Source of the DNA: Mycobacterium haemophilum DSM 44634
Lineage (GTDB): Bacteria; Actinomycetota; Actinomycetes; Mycobacteriales; Mycobacteriaceae
DNA: 64,000 nt
Assembly (NCBI RefSeq): GCF_000340435.2
Contig: NZ_CP011883.2
Span: 1,658,687 to 1,722,686 of the forward strand
Reading direction: 5' to 3'
Shown here: positions 16,107 to 23,551 of the stretch, in pieces
Layout of the letters: each line of letters begins with the position of its first letter
Position numbering within the stretch: position 1 is the stretch's first letter
The notes under the pieces: generated by a model
Database searches by the model: none
Seen by the model: the letters and a program-made list of their open reading frames with translations, nothing else
What the model was told of the DNA's origin: nothing
Translations under genes and position numbers: made by a program

Positions 16107-16331
16107 TCACTCCCCTCCGTCCCAACATGTCACACGCGAGAGTTGTGCGCGTAGCTGCTTTTCATAGTAGGGGTTCGACGGGCTAACCTTCACGGTTTTT
16201 ATATGGGCCTTGTCACATGGGCATTTCATCTTGAAGTACCTGTTGGGGCGCTTTTCGACCCGCCAGCCCTTCGCTTCTGCTTCGCGTAGAACTTGCTCAA
16301 GCTCCTTCTTTGGGTGCTTCGGCCGGCCCAA
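16107..16331 (-). CDS. HicA-like mRNA-interferase toxin candidate
   Basis: A 74-residue basic protein, MGRPKHPKKELEQVLREAEA then GWRVEKRPNRYFKMKCPCDK and HIKTVKVSPSNPYYEKQLRA. This is the small dsRBD-like fold of HicA proteins: helix, G-W-x-V-x-(K), strand with basic residues, then a final helix. The canonical catalytic His in G-S-H is replaced by an Asn/Arg context here and a C-x-C pair follows, so activity is uncertain. Coupled to the downstream acidic protein. Confidence 0.55.
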   Translation of the reverse strand: MGRPKHPKKELEQVLREAEAKGWRVEKRPNRYFKMKCPCDKAHIKTVKVSPSNPYYEKQLRAQLSRVTCWDGGE

Positions 16332-16733
16332 CAGATATCACCGCCTCCGACGCGGCTGCACACCTGACATAGCGGTTAACGTAGTGTGTGCGTTCCGCGC
16401 CGGTCACGCAACTCGCCGCATCGCCCGTTCGGATGTGCGCCCGGTACGATTTCATCCGGCATGCATCGCTGCACCAGCACCCAGCCGGCCGGTCAACCGT
16501 TCAGGCCCGTTCTCGGGCATCTTCTTATAAAGAGCCACCAACACAAGCTTGTGGCCTCCCACCTGTCTTTTACTGACAGCAGCCAGCCCCAGCCCCTGCG
16601 CCGCTGGTTGTTGGTAGCGGACTTTTTATCGGAGCCGATAAAAAGTGTTGGCGGCCCGGAGTTGGATTGCGTCGCGGCGTGACACAGCTCGGCCCTGCCA
16701 TTGTGAGGCGGTGGGGCCTGCGACCATGGTGAG
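16332..16733. other. Divergent intergenic with hairpin
   Basis: No convincing gene in about 400 bases. It holds a perfect 10-bp hairpin CTTTTTATCG-GAGC-CGATAAAAAG at 16622-16645. Promoters for the minus-strand toxin pair and the plus-strand gene at 16734 must both lie here. Confidence 0.5.
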
Positions 16734-17000
16734 GTGGCAAGCACAACATCTTTAGCGCAAGAGCTTCAACGCCGGGGCTACGGGTGCGGCACAGGCAATA
16801 CAGTTGAGGGGAGTTCCTGCACTATCCAGGCAGGACCCGACGGAAAACTCGACGCACCATTTACAGTCCACATGCGTTTTCCCCTCTATCCCGATAACGG
16901 CGGCTTCCATTGGAACCGCGGAACCGTCCGCCGTGAACGCCTCGATATCGACACCTCAGCGTTAGCAGACTTGGTAATTGCCACAATCGAGGGGGCTTAA
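16734..17000 (+). CDS. Element-encoded hypothetical protein
   Basis: An 88-residue protein from a GTG start, beginning MASTTSLAQELQRRGYGCGT, with two Cys (GYGCGTGN and SSCTIQ) and a beta-rich middle (FTVHMRFPLYPDNGGFHWNR). No family recognised. It is transcribed toward the capsid gene and ends at a strong hairpin shared with it. Position between structural genes and the toxin pair suggests accessory cargo. Confidence 0.5.
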   Translation: MASTTSLAQELQRRGYGCGTGNTVEGSSCTIQAGPDGKLDAPFTVHMRFPLYPDNGGFHWNRGTVRRERLDIDTSALADLVIATIEGA

Positions 17001-17023
17001 GACGTACCCCGATGTTGACCCAT

Positions 17024-17049
17024 CAGGGTACGCACATTCGCGTACCCTG
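17024..17049. terminator. Bidirectional terminator-like hairpin
   Basis: CAGGGTACGC-ACATTC-GCGTACCCTG: perfect 10-bp stem between the convergent 16734 gene and the capsid gene, followed on the plus strand by TTTCCTCGTCT. Confidence 0.7.
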
Positions 17050-17132
17050 TTTCCTCGTCTGAGGGTTTACCCGGCCGGTCTTGAGTGCGGGCGAGGAGCA
17101 GCTCACGTGAATCCCGCCCGCACGGACGTCAA

Positions 17133-18575
17133 CTAGGCGGTCGTCGGGATCGACAACAGCCGGAACGCGTTGGGGATGACCACATCTGAGCCGGTGCGGA
17201 ACCACAAAAGTGCGCCACGTTGCCCGGTGGGCCGGCGGTTGGCTCCGAAGAGGTGGGGCACCAGCTCGACCGTACTTCCCACGCGATCAACGATGATGAA
17301 GTTTTGGAAGTCGCCGTACACCAGGACGTAGTTGTTTTCCGAAGCGCTGGCGTTGATCACGCCGTCCATGTTGCTGTTCTCGTAGATGCTGCGGCCCAGC
17401 AGCATCGGCGGATTCGTTTGCAGCTCAGGGAACTTCAATGCGCCGTTGGTGGTTTCCATCTGCCGCATCGCGTTGAGAAGGGCCAGGTTCGCGTTCCATG
17501 ACGCCATCGGTTGAAAACGTGGCGGTAGTGCGTTCTGCACCGCGTACACATCTACAGCACTGAACGTTTCGGCCACCGCGGGCGGCACCAGCGGAACGGT
17601 GCCCGACGCTGCCACCAAGGCGGTAATGAGCCCGGTGGGCTGACCCGTGCCCGAACCTGTGGTGAACGCGGCAGCGGTCAACTGCTCAGCCCCATCGGCC
17701 AGCAGCTTGCCCAGCTCTGACATGAAATTCATGGCGTCGCCTTCGATTTCGAAGGAGAACGGCACGAACGCGTCGGCCTTGTGCACCGGGATGGACGGCT
17801 GGCCCAGCTCCGGGCTGGCGTCGGCCACCTCGGCGGCCTCAGCGATCCACTCGGCCGTCACACCAGCCGATGTGACGCCGTTCCACGAGTCGGTGGCGGT
17901 CTGCACCACGCGGCTGATCTGGCGTAGCGGGTTGATGCTGCCGTTCGACGTAAGCAATATGGCCGGATCAAGAGTCAGGGGCACCATGTAGCCGCCGGCG
18001 TTGTCAGTCAATCCCATGGCGCGCTGCTCGGTCTGCACCGCAGCCACGGCGCGGTAGGCGGCGTGTTCCTCCGTGGTCCATTCCAGGTGCCCGCGTTCGG
18101 GGTTGGCGAGCAGCTTCGCGAACGCCCGTTGGTAGTGCTCGTTGCCGGCCGCAGCGGCCCAGCGTTGCGTCCAGGCCTGGTGTACCGGGCTGCCGCTGCG
18201 CATCAGGCTCTCGACGAGCTCGGCGCCGCGGGCGTTGAGCCGGTCGTCCTTCACGGCGCGGTCGAGCGTGCGCATCGCGGGGTCACGCTGTCGGTCGCGC
18301 GGCCGGTCATCGTCGGGTGTGGTGCCGTCCATACGGTGCATGCCCGTAGCGCCGCCTTCGGTGCGATACTCGCCGTCGCGGACCAAGTGCATCAACTCGC
18401 CGAGCCGCTCGTCGCGGTCGCGGTCGGCCGCCCGCAGGGTTTCGGCGCGGCGGTGAATCGCTTGGAACCGTTCGGCGTCGGCGCCGGTCAGGTCGCCGGT
18501 CGTCGAGTCCAGCAGTTCCCGCGCAGCGCCGCGGGCTTGCTCGAAGGTCATGTTGTCGATGTCAATATCAGTCAT
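17133..18575 (-). CDS. HK97-fold major capsid protein
   Basis: About 480 residues from MTDIDIDNMTFEQARGAARE. The first ~110 residues are charged and helical, the delta/scaffolding domain that the prohead protease removes; the rest is the HK97 capsid fold, with QISRVVQTATDSWNGVTSAG, PVHKADAFVPFSFEIEGDAM (E-loop/spine region) and LGRSIYENSNMDGVINASAS. It matches the capsid proteins of phiRv1/phiRv2 (Rv1576c/Rv2650c). It overlaps or abuts the protease gene on the same strand, as is usual. Keeping a full capsid gene but no portal or tails implies the element either packages itself with a helper's tails or is defective. Confidence 0.92.
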   Translation of the reverse strand: MTDIDIDNMTFEQARGAARELLDSTTGDLTGADAERFQAIHRRAETLRAADRDRDERLGELMHLVRDGEYRTEGGATGMHRMDGTTPDDDRPRDRQRDPAMRTLDRAVKDDRLNARGAELVESLMRSGSPVHQAWTQRWAAAAGNEHYQRAFAKLLANPERGHLEWTTEEHAAYRAVAAVQTEQRAMGLTDNAGGYMVPLTLDPAILLTSNGSINPLRQISRVVQTATDSWNGVTSAGVTAEWIAEAAEVADASPELGQPSIPVHKADAFVPFSFEIEGDAMNFMSELGKLLADGAEQLTAAAFTTGSGTGQPTGLITALVAASGTVPLVPPAVAETFSAVDVYAVQNALPPRFQPMASWNANLALLNAMRQMETTNGALKFPELQTNPPMLLGRSIYENSNMDGVINASASENNYVLVYGDFQNFIIVDRVGSTVELVPHLFGANRRPTGQRGALLWFRTGSDVVIPNAFRLLSIPTTA

Positions 18576-18580
18576 GAGTG

Positions 18581-19111
18581 TTACCAATCCATAAGGGATA
18601 GCCGGGCTTCGGCTATCGAACGCGGAATTACAAGGGATTTCGATCTGATACCAGCGATTTCGGCACCCGGATAGGCAGGGACACCAGTCAAGCTGACCTC
18701 AAGCAACGCGGCCTCGACACGAACCACAACATCGCCTTCACGGCGGTCCCGGATAGGCCGGAAACCGACGGAGAACGAATCGACAACGCCAGCACGAACG
18801 TTCGCCAGCGCCTCGTCTCCGTCACGGGTGTTGGCGATCTCGAAGGCCGCGGACAATCCGAACCGTTCCTCGCGCAGCTCCACAGCCCGGCCGACTGGGT
18901 AGCGGGTGCGGGCATCGTGCGATACAAGCAGTTTCAGCTTGTGGCCGCGCTCGGCGATGCTGCGCGCAAACGCACCGGGCGCAAACCGCTCACGGTATTC
19001 GCCGTCGAAGTCGCGCACGGTGATCTCCTGGCCATACGGCACGACGGTGCCGAACACTGTACGACCGGTGCCGGACTGCAGTTCCGCTGCGCGGTAAAGG
19101 ATTTCACTCAC
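18581..19111 (-). CDS. HK97-type prohead protease (peptidase S78)
   Basis: A 176-residue Ser protease. Catalytic His is in KLLVSHDARTRYPVG and Ser in GVVDSFSVGFRPI, the standard S78 spacing, with RFAPGAFARSI upstream. It matures the capsid by cutting off the delta domain. Located immediately upstream of the capsid gene in the same transcription unit. Full length for this class. Confidence 0.92.
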   Translation of the reverse strand: MSEILYRAAELQSGTGRTVFGTVVPYGQEITVRDFDGEYRERFAPGAFARSIAERGHKLKLLVSHDARTRYPVGRAVELREERFGLSAAFEIANTRDGDEALANVRAGVVDSFSVGFRPIRDRREGDVVVRVEAALLEVSLTGVPAYPGAEIAGIRSKSLVIPRSIAEARLSLMDW

Positions 19112-19415
19112 GAGTCCACCAAATTCAGGGCAGCAACGACGATGTGCGATGCATGGTGACCCGGATAGCGCGGGGTTGGCCGCCCCTGCGGCTCCCGGCG
19201 TCTCGGAGATACCGAGCTAGCCAGACCGGGTGCTTGACACGCGGTCTGGCTAGCCACCATAGCACAACAGGCCGACAAAACGGTTCCGCGACACGCTTGA
19301 GGAGGCGCGCTTGCGGGTCTGGCGGTCACATGACCGTCACGTGACATTGATTTGTCACGGGATAGAAGGTTGACTGGGGCCGCTGGGGTCAGGGGGCTGG
19401 CGTGACACACGATGC
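19112..19415. other. Non-coding gap in the element
   Basis: About 300 bases without a supported gene, in the position where phiRv2 has a small-terminase-like gene. The 19216-19254 inverted repeat is its main feature. Confidence 0.5.
19216..19254. promoter_or_regulatory. 13-bp inverted repeat upstream of the capsid-protease unit
   Basis: Arms GCTAGCCAGACCG (19216-19228) and its exact complement (19242-19254), 13-base spacer containing TGCTTGACAC. It sits about 105 bases upstream of the protease start and downstream of the small-gene run. It could be an operator, or a terminator separating early and late genes. The TTGACA in the loop resembles a -35 box on the plus strand, and its complement TGTCAAG is the conserved end of mycobacteriophage stoperators. 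Confidence 0.55.
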
Positions 19416-19721
19416 CTACCCCGCCCCCTGGTCGTCGGCCTGCCAGATAGGTCGGGCGTCTCGCAGCGGGTCGTTGCCGGGATAGGCAGCATGGAAGGCC
19501 AGCCAGTCACGCTCGACGTGAACTAGTACGTTGCCGGCAGCTTCTAGGTAGGCGGTCTCGGTGTCGCCGCGGAGAATGAGCGTCCCGTCTTCTGCGAAAG
19601 ATTCGAGTGCGTCGACCGCCGCGTCTACTGTGCAGCCGGTCTGTACACAAAGGACTTGGATGGCTAGGTCGCGTATTAGGTTGCGTTCGTCGTCGTTCAG
19701 AGGGCGATTAATCGGGGTCAT
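19416..19721 (-). CDS. Element-encoded hypothetical protein (101 aa)
   Basis: An acidic helical protein, MTPINRPLNDDERNLIRDLA then VQTGCTVDAAVDALESFAED, resembling in its arrangement the small three-helix actinobacterial ANTAR/UBA-like domains but not assignable. The C-terminal half has strand-rich TAYLEAAGNVLVHVERDW. It overlaps the preceding gene on the same strand by 14 bases, part of a five-gene run with overlapping ends. Confidence 0.6.
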   Translation of the reverse strand: MTPINRPLNDDERNLIRDLAIQVLCVQTGCTVDAAVDALESFAEDGTLILRGDTETAYLEAAGNVLVHVERDWLAFHAAYPGNDPLRDARPIWQADDQGAG

Positions 19722-19956
19722 TTTGTGTTCCGCCTGGCAATTCGAGTTGGTTGGGCTCGGTCATAGCGTCCTCCTTAAGCGGTCGGCGGCGGAGCCGAAG
19801 CACGATGCGATTTCGCAGGAGCTTGCGATATTCGGCGTCGTAGTCGATGAATTCGAGAACCTGACTCAAGATAGGTTCCCTTCGCTGGCGATGCCGCGGA
19901 CGGGTGTCCATTTGCGGTGAGTCGACGGGTATGCCCTTGCTGAGGTTGCCGCTCAT
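19708..19956 (-). CDS. Element-encoded small basic protein (82 aa)
   Basis: MSGNLSKGIPVDSPQMDTRP then a helical, very basic segment (ILSQVLEFIDYDAEYRKLLR, NRIVLRLRRRPLKEDAM). The start at 19956 overlaps the upstream stop by ATGA. A nucleic-acid-binding role is possible from charge only. Confidence 0.55.
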   Translation of the reverse strand: MSGNLSKGIPVDSPQMDTRPRHRQRREPILSQVLEFIDYDAEYRKLLRNRIVLRLRRRPLKEDAMTEPNQLELPGGTQNDPD

Positions 19957-20243
19957 GGCATCAGTCCTTCCGGGGTGTCGGGTAAGTCGGTGATGATGAA
20001 CTCTGCATGTAACGGGGCGTCGCTGTCGAGGTGGTCTCGGTGCACCATGGCCAGTGTTCGGCCGCCCCACCGAAACTCGATGAGGTCGTCCTCTTTGGAT
20101 AGGTGCATGCGTACACCGTGTTGGTTGTGTTCGCGGCAGAACGCGATGCGTTGGTCACGGTCGGCGGGGTCGAGGTTCGCGACGGCTTGGGTGAGCAGTG
20201 CCCGTATTCGGCCTGCCCGCTCGTCGTCATTGATGTCAGTCAT
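19953..20243 (-). CDS. Element-encoded hypothetical protein (96 aa)
   Basis: MTDINDDERAGRIRALLTQA, then DPADRDQRIAFCREHNQHGV and a C-terminal strand region (LIEFRWGGRTLAMVHRDHL). Start at 20243 overlaps the upstream stop by 8 bases. No family recognised. Acidic C terminus. Confidence 0.55.
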   Translation of the reverse strand: MTDINDDERAGRIRALLTQAVANLDPADRDQRIAFCREHNQHGVRMHLSKEDDLIEFRWGGRTLAMVHRDHLDSDAPLHAEFIITDLPDTPEGLMP

Positions 20244-20523
20244 CGGCGATTCCTTTCTGGGATGATGGCGAATTGGCGGAATCGTATGCAGCGAGCGCCT
20301 CACGCAGCCGACCAATGTCGCGCCGGTCCAGCGAATACGGGCCGAGTTCAACGCGCCAGCCGGCGGCCGAGTCGTGGACCAGCCGCAGCGGCATCGCCAC
20401 CCACGAATCGGTCTCCTCGATGAATGGTTCTACGTCGCCGAAACTGTCGACCACCATGCGTTGGTAGTCGGCGTTGGCGATGTGTCGCGGCGCGTCGAGG
20501 ACGGGGAAGCGGGAGCTGGTCAT
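20236..20523 (-). CDS. Element-encoded hypothetical protein (95 aa)
   Basis: MTSSRFPVLDAPRHIANADY, middle VDSFGDVEPFIEETDSWVAM, end RLREALAAYDSANSPSSQKG. Start at 20523 shares ATGA with the upstream zinc-ribbon gene. The pattern of alternating strands then a terminal helix suggests a small folded domain; function unknown. Confidence 0.55.
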   Translation of the reverse strand: MTSSRFPVLDAPRHIANADYQRMVVDSFGDVEPFIEETDSWVAMPLRLVHDSAAGWRVELGPYSLDRRDIGRLREALAAYDSANSPSSQKGIADD

Positions 20524-20693
20524 TTCGATTTCCTTTCGGTTGGGATGGTGAACTCGCCAGGTCTGCGGGGGCACGCCGCGATGGGGTCGGTGTCGGGCAG
20601 CCAATGCCGGCCGCCACATATTGGGCAAACGACATTGATCAGGCGGCGGCCGTCAGCGAGACGGCGGCGCGCACGGATCGTGGCCCGCTTCAT
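20520..20693 (-). CDS. Small zinc-ribbon protein (57 aa)
   Basis: MKRATIRARRRLADGRRLIN is basic and is followed by VCPICGGRHWLPDTDPIAAC, a C-x-x-C...C ribbon typical of phage-encoded DNA-associated small proteins. Its ATG overlaps the primase stop by ATGA, which fixes this start over the longer frame from 20789. Probably expressed with the primase. Confidence 0.6.
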   Translation of the reverse strand: MKRATIRARRRLADGRRLINVVCPICGGRHWLPDTDPIAACPRRPGEFTIPTERKSK

Positions 20694-23023
20694 CGGTCGT
20701 ACCCCCTCATGACGGTGATATGGGTGCGGTGGCATTGCTCGCAGCGCGGTCGACCCGCCGAGGGTTTGCTGGACTGGCAGTCCATGCACAGCCCGGCGCG
20801 GTAGTTAGCGTTTTGGGCCGGGCTAGACGGGGCGACCACAGCGGTGTGCCCGTTTGTCGGGGTTATCCCGTTTCCAAAAAAGTCAGAAGGTGCTCTGGGA
20901 GAGACGTTCGTGTGGGTCTCTTTGGCCTCTGGACCTTCCTCTACACAAGGGACAGGAGGGTGACATGACTTTTTTGGAAACGTGGGCGGTTGAATTGCGG
21001 TCGGGTCGATATCGTTGGCGAGGGTGTAATGCCACACCGTTTTCCCCGCAGCGGTCGCGCCGGGAATCTCGTCACAGTCGGCGATCCCGAGCATGTGCAG
21101 TGCATCGAGCTGGCGGCGCACCGTGTTATACGGCTTGCCGAGGGCCTGCCGTATGGCGTTGGTGGTGTCATACGGATGGTCGGCGAGGTGGTCGATGATG
21201 GCCAGCCTTAGTGGAGGCATGGAGTCGCGGGCGCAGCGGATGGCTAGCCGCAGCGCTGCACCCCGGTCGAGTCCGACGGTCATCGCCCCCCGAAACAGCT
21301 GCGCAAGCTGCTTGGCGAACCGCGTGGGCATCTCGGGTGCGTGGGCGTCGATGACGTCGCCGTTATAGGAGTATTCGACGGCGGTGCGCGCCAATGTCAC
21401 CAAGTCCGCGGCCCGCAATATCATTTCGGCCTCGTGACTGTCGGGCTGGATCGCGCCGTCGTAGGTGAGGTGGTCGAGTAGCCCAGCTACGGCCTGCCTG
21501 AGTTCGTGGCGCATCACGGTTTCGCCGCCGGTGTTGGTGATGGCTTGTCGGCCGGCTGCTAGCCGGTGATCGCGGCTGGACGTGCGGCACAAGACAAAAC
21601 GGTCGCCCATCGCGGCGATGACCGCATGGTGGGCGTCCCACGCGGTCGTTACTGCGCCGATGGTGGCGACACGCCCGGTCCATGGGATTTTGCGGCCGCC
21701 GTCGGTGCCGAGTCTGCGCACCCAATATCCATCGTAGATTTCACGGAGCGCTGCGAGGACTTGCGCGCGCTGGTCGCGGTGCATCGACAAGATTGAGGTT
21801 ACGTCTTTGACAACGAGAATGCCGGTGTCGCCGATCTCGCGCAGCAACCCGCCGGTGGCGTCTTTGGCGCGGTCCTTGGCGGGTGTGCCGGATAGTAGAG
21901 CCGCTTCGCTGGTGATGGTGGATACGACTAGTGCGCCGATCGCGCCGAGTGATTGCACGAGTTCGGTTTTCGCGTTGCCGCTGCCCGAGACCAGCATGAG
22001 CCAGAGCGGGTCGCCGTCGAGGCGTTCGGCTGCGGCGCACGCCATCACCGCGTTGAGTGCGTCGATATCGAGCGCGTCGCCGAGCCAGCGGCGGAACACG
22101 TCACGCACATCGTCTAGCGACATCGTCTGCGTGACCGGTATTTCCGGCTGCGGTGCTGGCTGTGACGCCTGGTCTGGCTCAGGTGTCGCTGGTGGCGGTG
22201 CTGTCGGCTTGACGAGCCGCCACAGATCGTCAACGGTGTGACCGCCCGTCAGGTAGTCGTCGAGGCCGGTTTTGTCATCGGTGTCGGGTAGCCAGAGATA
22301 TTCGATGCGTGCACCTTTGGTTGCGAGGTACGCGGCGAGGCTGCGCACGGCCTTCTGCACCGACTCTTTGCGCGCTACGTCACCGTCGAACGCGATGATC
22401 ACCCGACGGCCGTTCAGGGCGATGTCGCGCCACTCGGGTAGCGCCATCTTCCCGCCCGACGTGTTGGCGCCCAACCAGTTCCATACACCGACCAGACCGA
22501 CGATGCACAAGCCGTTGACGGCGCCGCAGTCGGCTTTCTTGACACCTTCTGTCACCCAGAGGGGTATCGATGGGTCGGCGAGCATCGGGCCGACACCGGG
22601 CGGGACATCAATACCGTTGCGCTGCTGCCACGGTGTCTCATACTTGACCGGCTTGCCGTCACGCAACCGTGGTTCATCCGGTCGGTACTGGTACCCCCAT
22701 GTACTGCCGTCGCTGCGCAGCATCGGGACAAGCAATCCCGGGATCCGTTGCCCTGCTTTGACTACCTTCGTTCGGGCGAGGAATGACGACTGCGCGGGGC
22801 CGCAGGTCATGTAGCCGCGCAGCGCGGCATGCTCGGGTGTGATACCCGACGCGGCCAGCATCTCGAGGTGGTCCTGGGATAGTGCCCGCCGTGGCCGGGT
22901 CAGAGGGTCGGTGTCGCTAGCAATCCCCGAGGGGTGGTGCGGTGCGGTATGCTGGGCGGTAGATGTGGGGTCTGCGGGTGCCCGGTCCTGTGTGGCCGGG
23001 CATCGTCGCGTCGGGGGGCTCAT
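20690..23023 (-). CDS. Primase/helicase replication protein (DUF3854 toprim + P-loop)
   Basis: A 777-residue protein. Residues ~70-270 form a TOPRIM-like DUF3854 domain (PLWVTEGVKKADCGAVNGL and NGRRVIIAFDGDVARKESVQ with the acidic DGD). Residues ~310-560 form a P-loop helicase: Walker A GSGNAKTELVQSL, Walker B GILVVKDVTSIL. A winged-helix-like region follows (DHPYDTTNAIRQALGKPYNT), and the C terminus has a four-Cys zinc ribbon (CMDCQSSKPSAGRPRCEQCH). It is the element's replication protein, as Rv2655c is for phiRv2. Follows the excisionase gene by 25 bases. Confidence 0.88.
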   Translation of the reverse strand: MSPPTRRCPATQDRAPADPTSTAQHTAPHHPSGIASDTDPLTRPRRALSQDHLEMLAASGITPEHAALRGYMTCGPAQSSFLARTKVVKAGQRIPGLLVPMLRSDGSTWGYQYRPDEPRLRDGKPVKYETPWQQRNGIDVPPGVGPMLADPSIPLWVTEGVKKADCGAVNGLCIVGLVGVWNWLGANTSGGKMALPEWRDIALNGRRVIIAFDGDVARKESVQKAVRSLAAYLATKGARIEYLWLPDTDDKTGLDDYLTGGHTVDDLWRLVKPTAPPPATPEPDQASQPAPQPEIPVTQTMSLDDVRDVFRRWLGDALDIDALNAVMACAAAERLDGDPLWLMLVSGSGNAKTELVQSLGAIGALVVSTITSEAALLSGTPAKDRAKDATGGLLREIGDTGILVVKDVTSILSMHRDQRAQVLAALREIYDGYWVRRLGTDGGRKIPWTGRVATIGAVTTAWDAHHAVIAAMGDRFVLCRTSSRDHRLAAGRQAITNTGGETVMRHELRQAVAGLLDHLTYDGAIQPDSHEAEMILRAADLVTLARTAVEYSYNGDVIDAHAPEMPTRFAKQLAQLFRGAMTVGLDRGAALRLAIRCARDSMPPLRLAIIDHLADHPYDTTNAIRQALGKPYNTVRRQLDALHMLGIADCDEIPGATAAGKTVWHYTLANDIDPTAIQPPTFPKKSCHPPVPCVEEGPEAKETHTNVSPRAPSDFFGNGITPTNGHTAVVAPSSPAQNANYRAGLCMDCQSSKPSAGRPRCEQCHRTHITVMRGYDR

Positions 23024-23048
23024 GATTTGTGGCTCAGGGGGAGAGCGG

Positions 23049-23243
23049 TCATGCCGCCCCCACCGGCTGCAGCAGGTGTGTCAGACTGTCGCGGTCGATG
23101 CGGATAGCGCGCGGCCCGACCCTGTGGGCCCGGAGGGTACCGTCCGCTATTCGCCGTCGAATTGTTTTTGGGCACAAGCCGGTCGCTGCGGCGACCTGAC
23201 CGATCGTGAGTAGTACGGGCATTTCGAGTTTTTGGGTGGTCAT
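23049..23243 (-). CDS. Excisionase / recombination directionality factor (MerR-like HTH)
   Basis: A 64-residue protein with a winged-helix excisionase motif: LTIGQVAAATGLCPKTIRRR followed by IADGTLRAHRVGPRAIRIDR. This is the size and layout of mycobacteriophage and phiRv2 Xis proteins that bias the integrase toward excision. It is on the same strand as, and 300 bases downstream of, the integrase gene and directly upstream of the primase. Two palindromic ATACCC sites lie upstream of its start. Confidence 0.82.
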   Translation of the reverse strand: MTTQKLEMPVLLTIGQVAAATGLCPKTIRRRIADGTLRAHRVGPRAIRIDRDSLTHLLQPVGAA

Positions 23244-23255
23244 AACTGACCACTA

Positions 23256-23319
23256 ATACCCCTGGGTGACTTTTGCGCAACCGGGTAAAACCTTGAAATG
23301 CCTGTATACCCATGGGTAT
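23256..23319 (-). promoter_or_regulatory. Paired ATACCC...GGGTAT operators upstream of xis
   Basis: A perfect 14-bp palindrome ATACCCATGGGTAT (23306-23319) and a near copy ATACCCCTGGGTGA (23256-23269), starting exactly 50 bp apart. Placement 12 and 62 bases upstream of the xis start suggests control of the xis-primase unit, by Xis itself or an unrecognised repressor. Confidence 0.5.
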
Positions 23320-23402
23320 TCAGCCCAGGGATCTGCGGACTACCAGCAAACAGATGGCGTTTGCATTTGTTTATGAGGAAATCGTTACGGTCTGTCACTT
23401 TG

Positions 23403-23425
23403 GCGTACTTTCGCGTACTTTCGCG
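23403..23425. repeat. Short tandem repeat between int and xis
   Basis: GCGTACTTTC occurs twice in tandem followed by GCG, a 10-bp period. Possible protein-binding site; otherwise the 23244-23551 gap contains no supported gene. Confidence 0.45.
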
Positions 23426-23551
23426 TTACCAATGACAACCAACGACGGCGATTGCCTCTTAACGTTCCATCGCTTATCCGTGAACTCGGCTAGGGTCGCA
23501 GCAAAGCTCGCGTGAGACTTTCGGGTACAGTGCCTGAGCGGCGAAAACTTT

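Noticed and set aside
18063..18674. 203-codon plus-strand frame opposite the capsid/protease junction
   Set aside because: Shadow of two phage genes on the other strand.
23312..23515. 67-codon plus-strand frame between integrase and excisionase
   Set aside because: No ribosome-binding site or family; it covers the operator and repeat sequences, so I treat the gap as regulatory.
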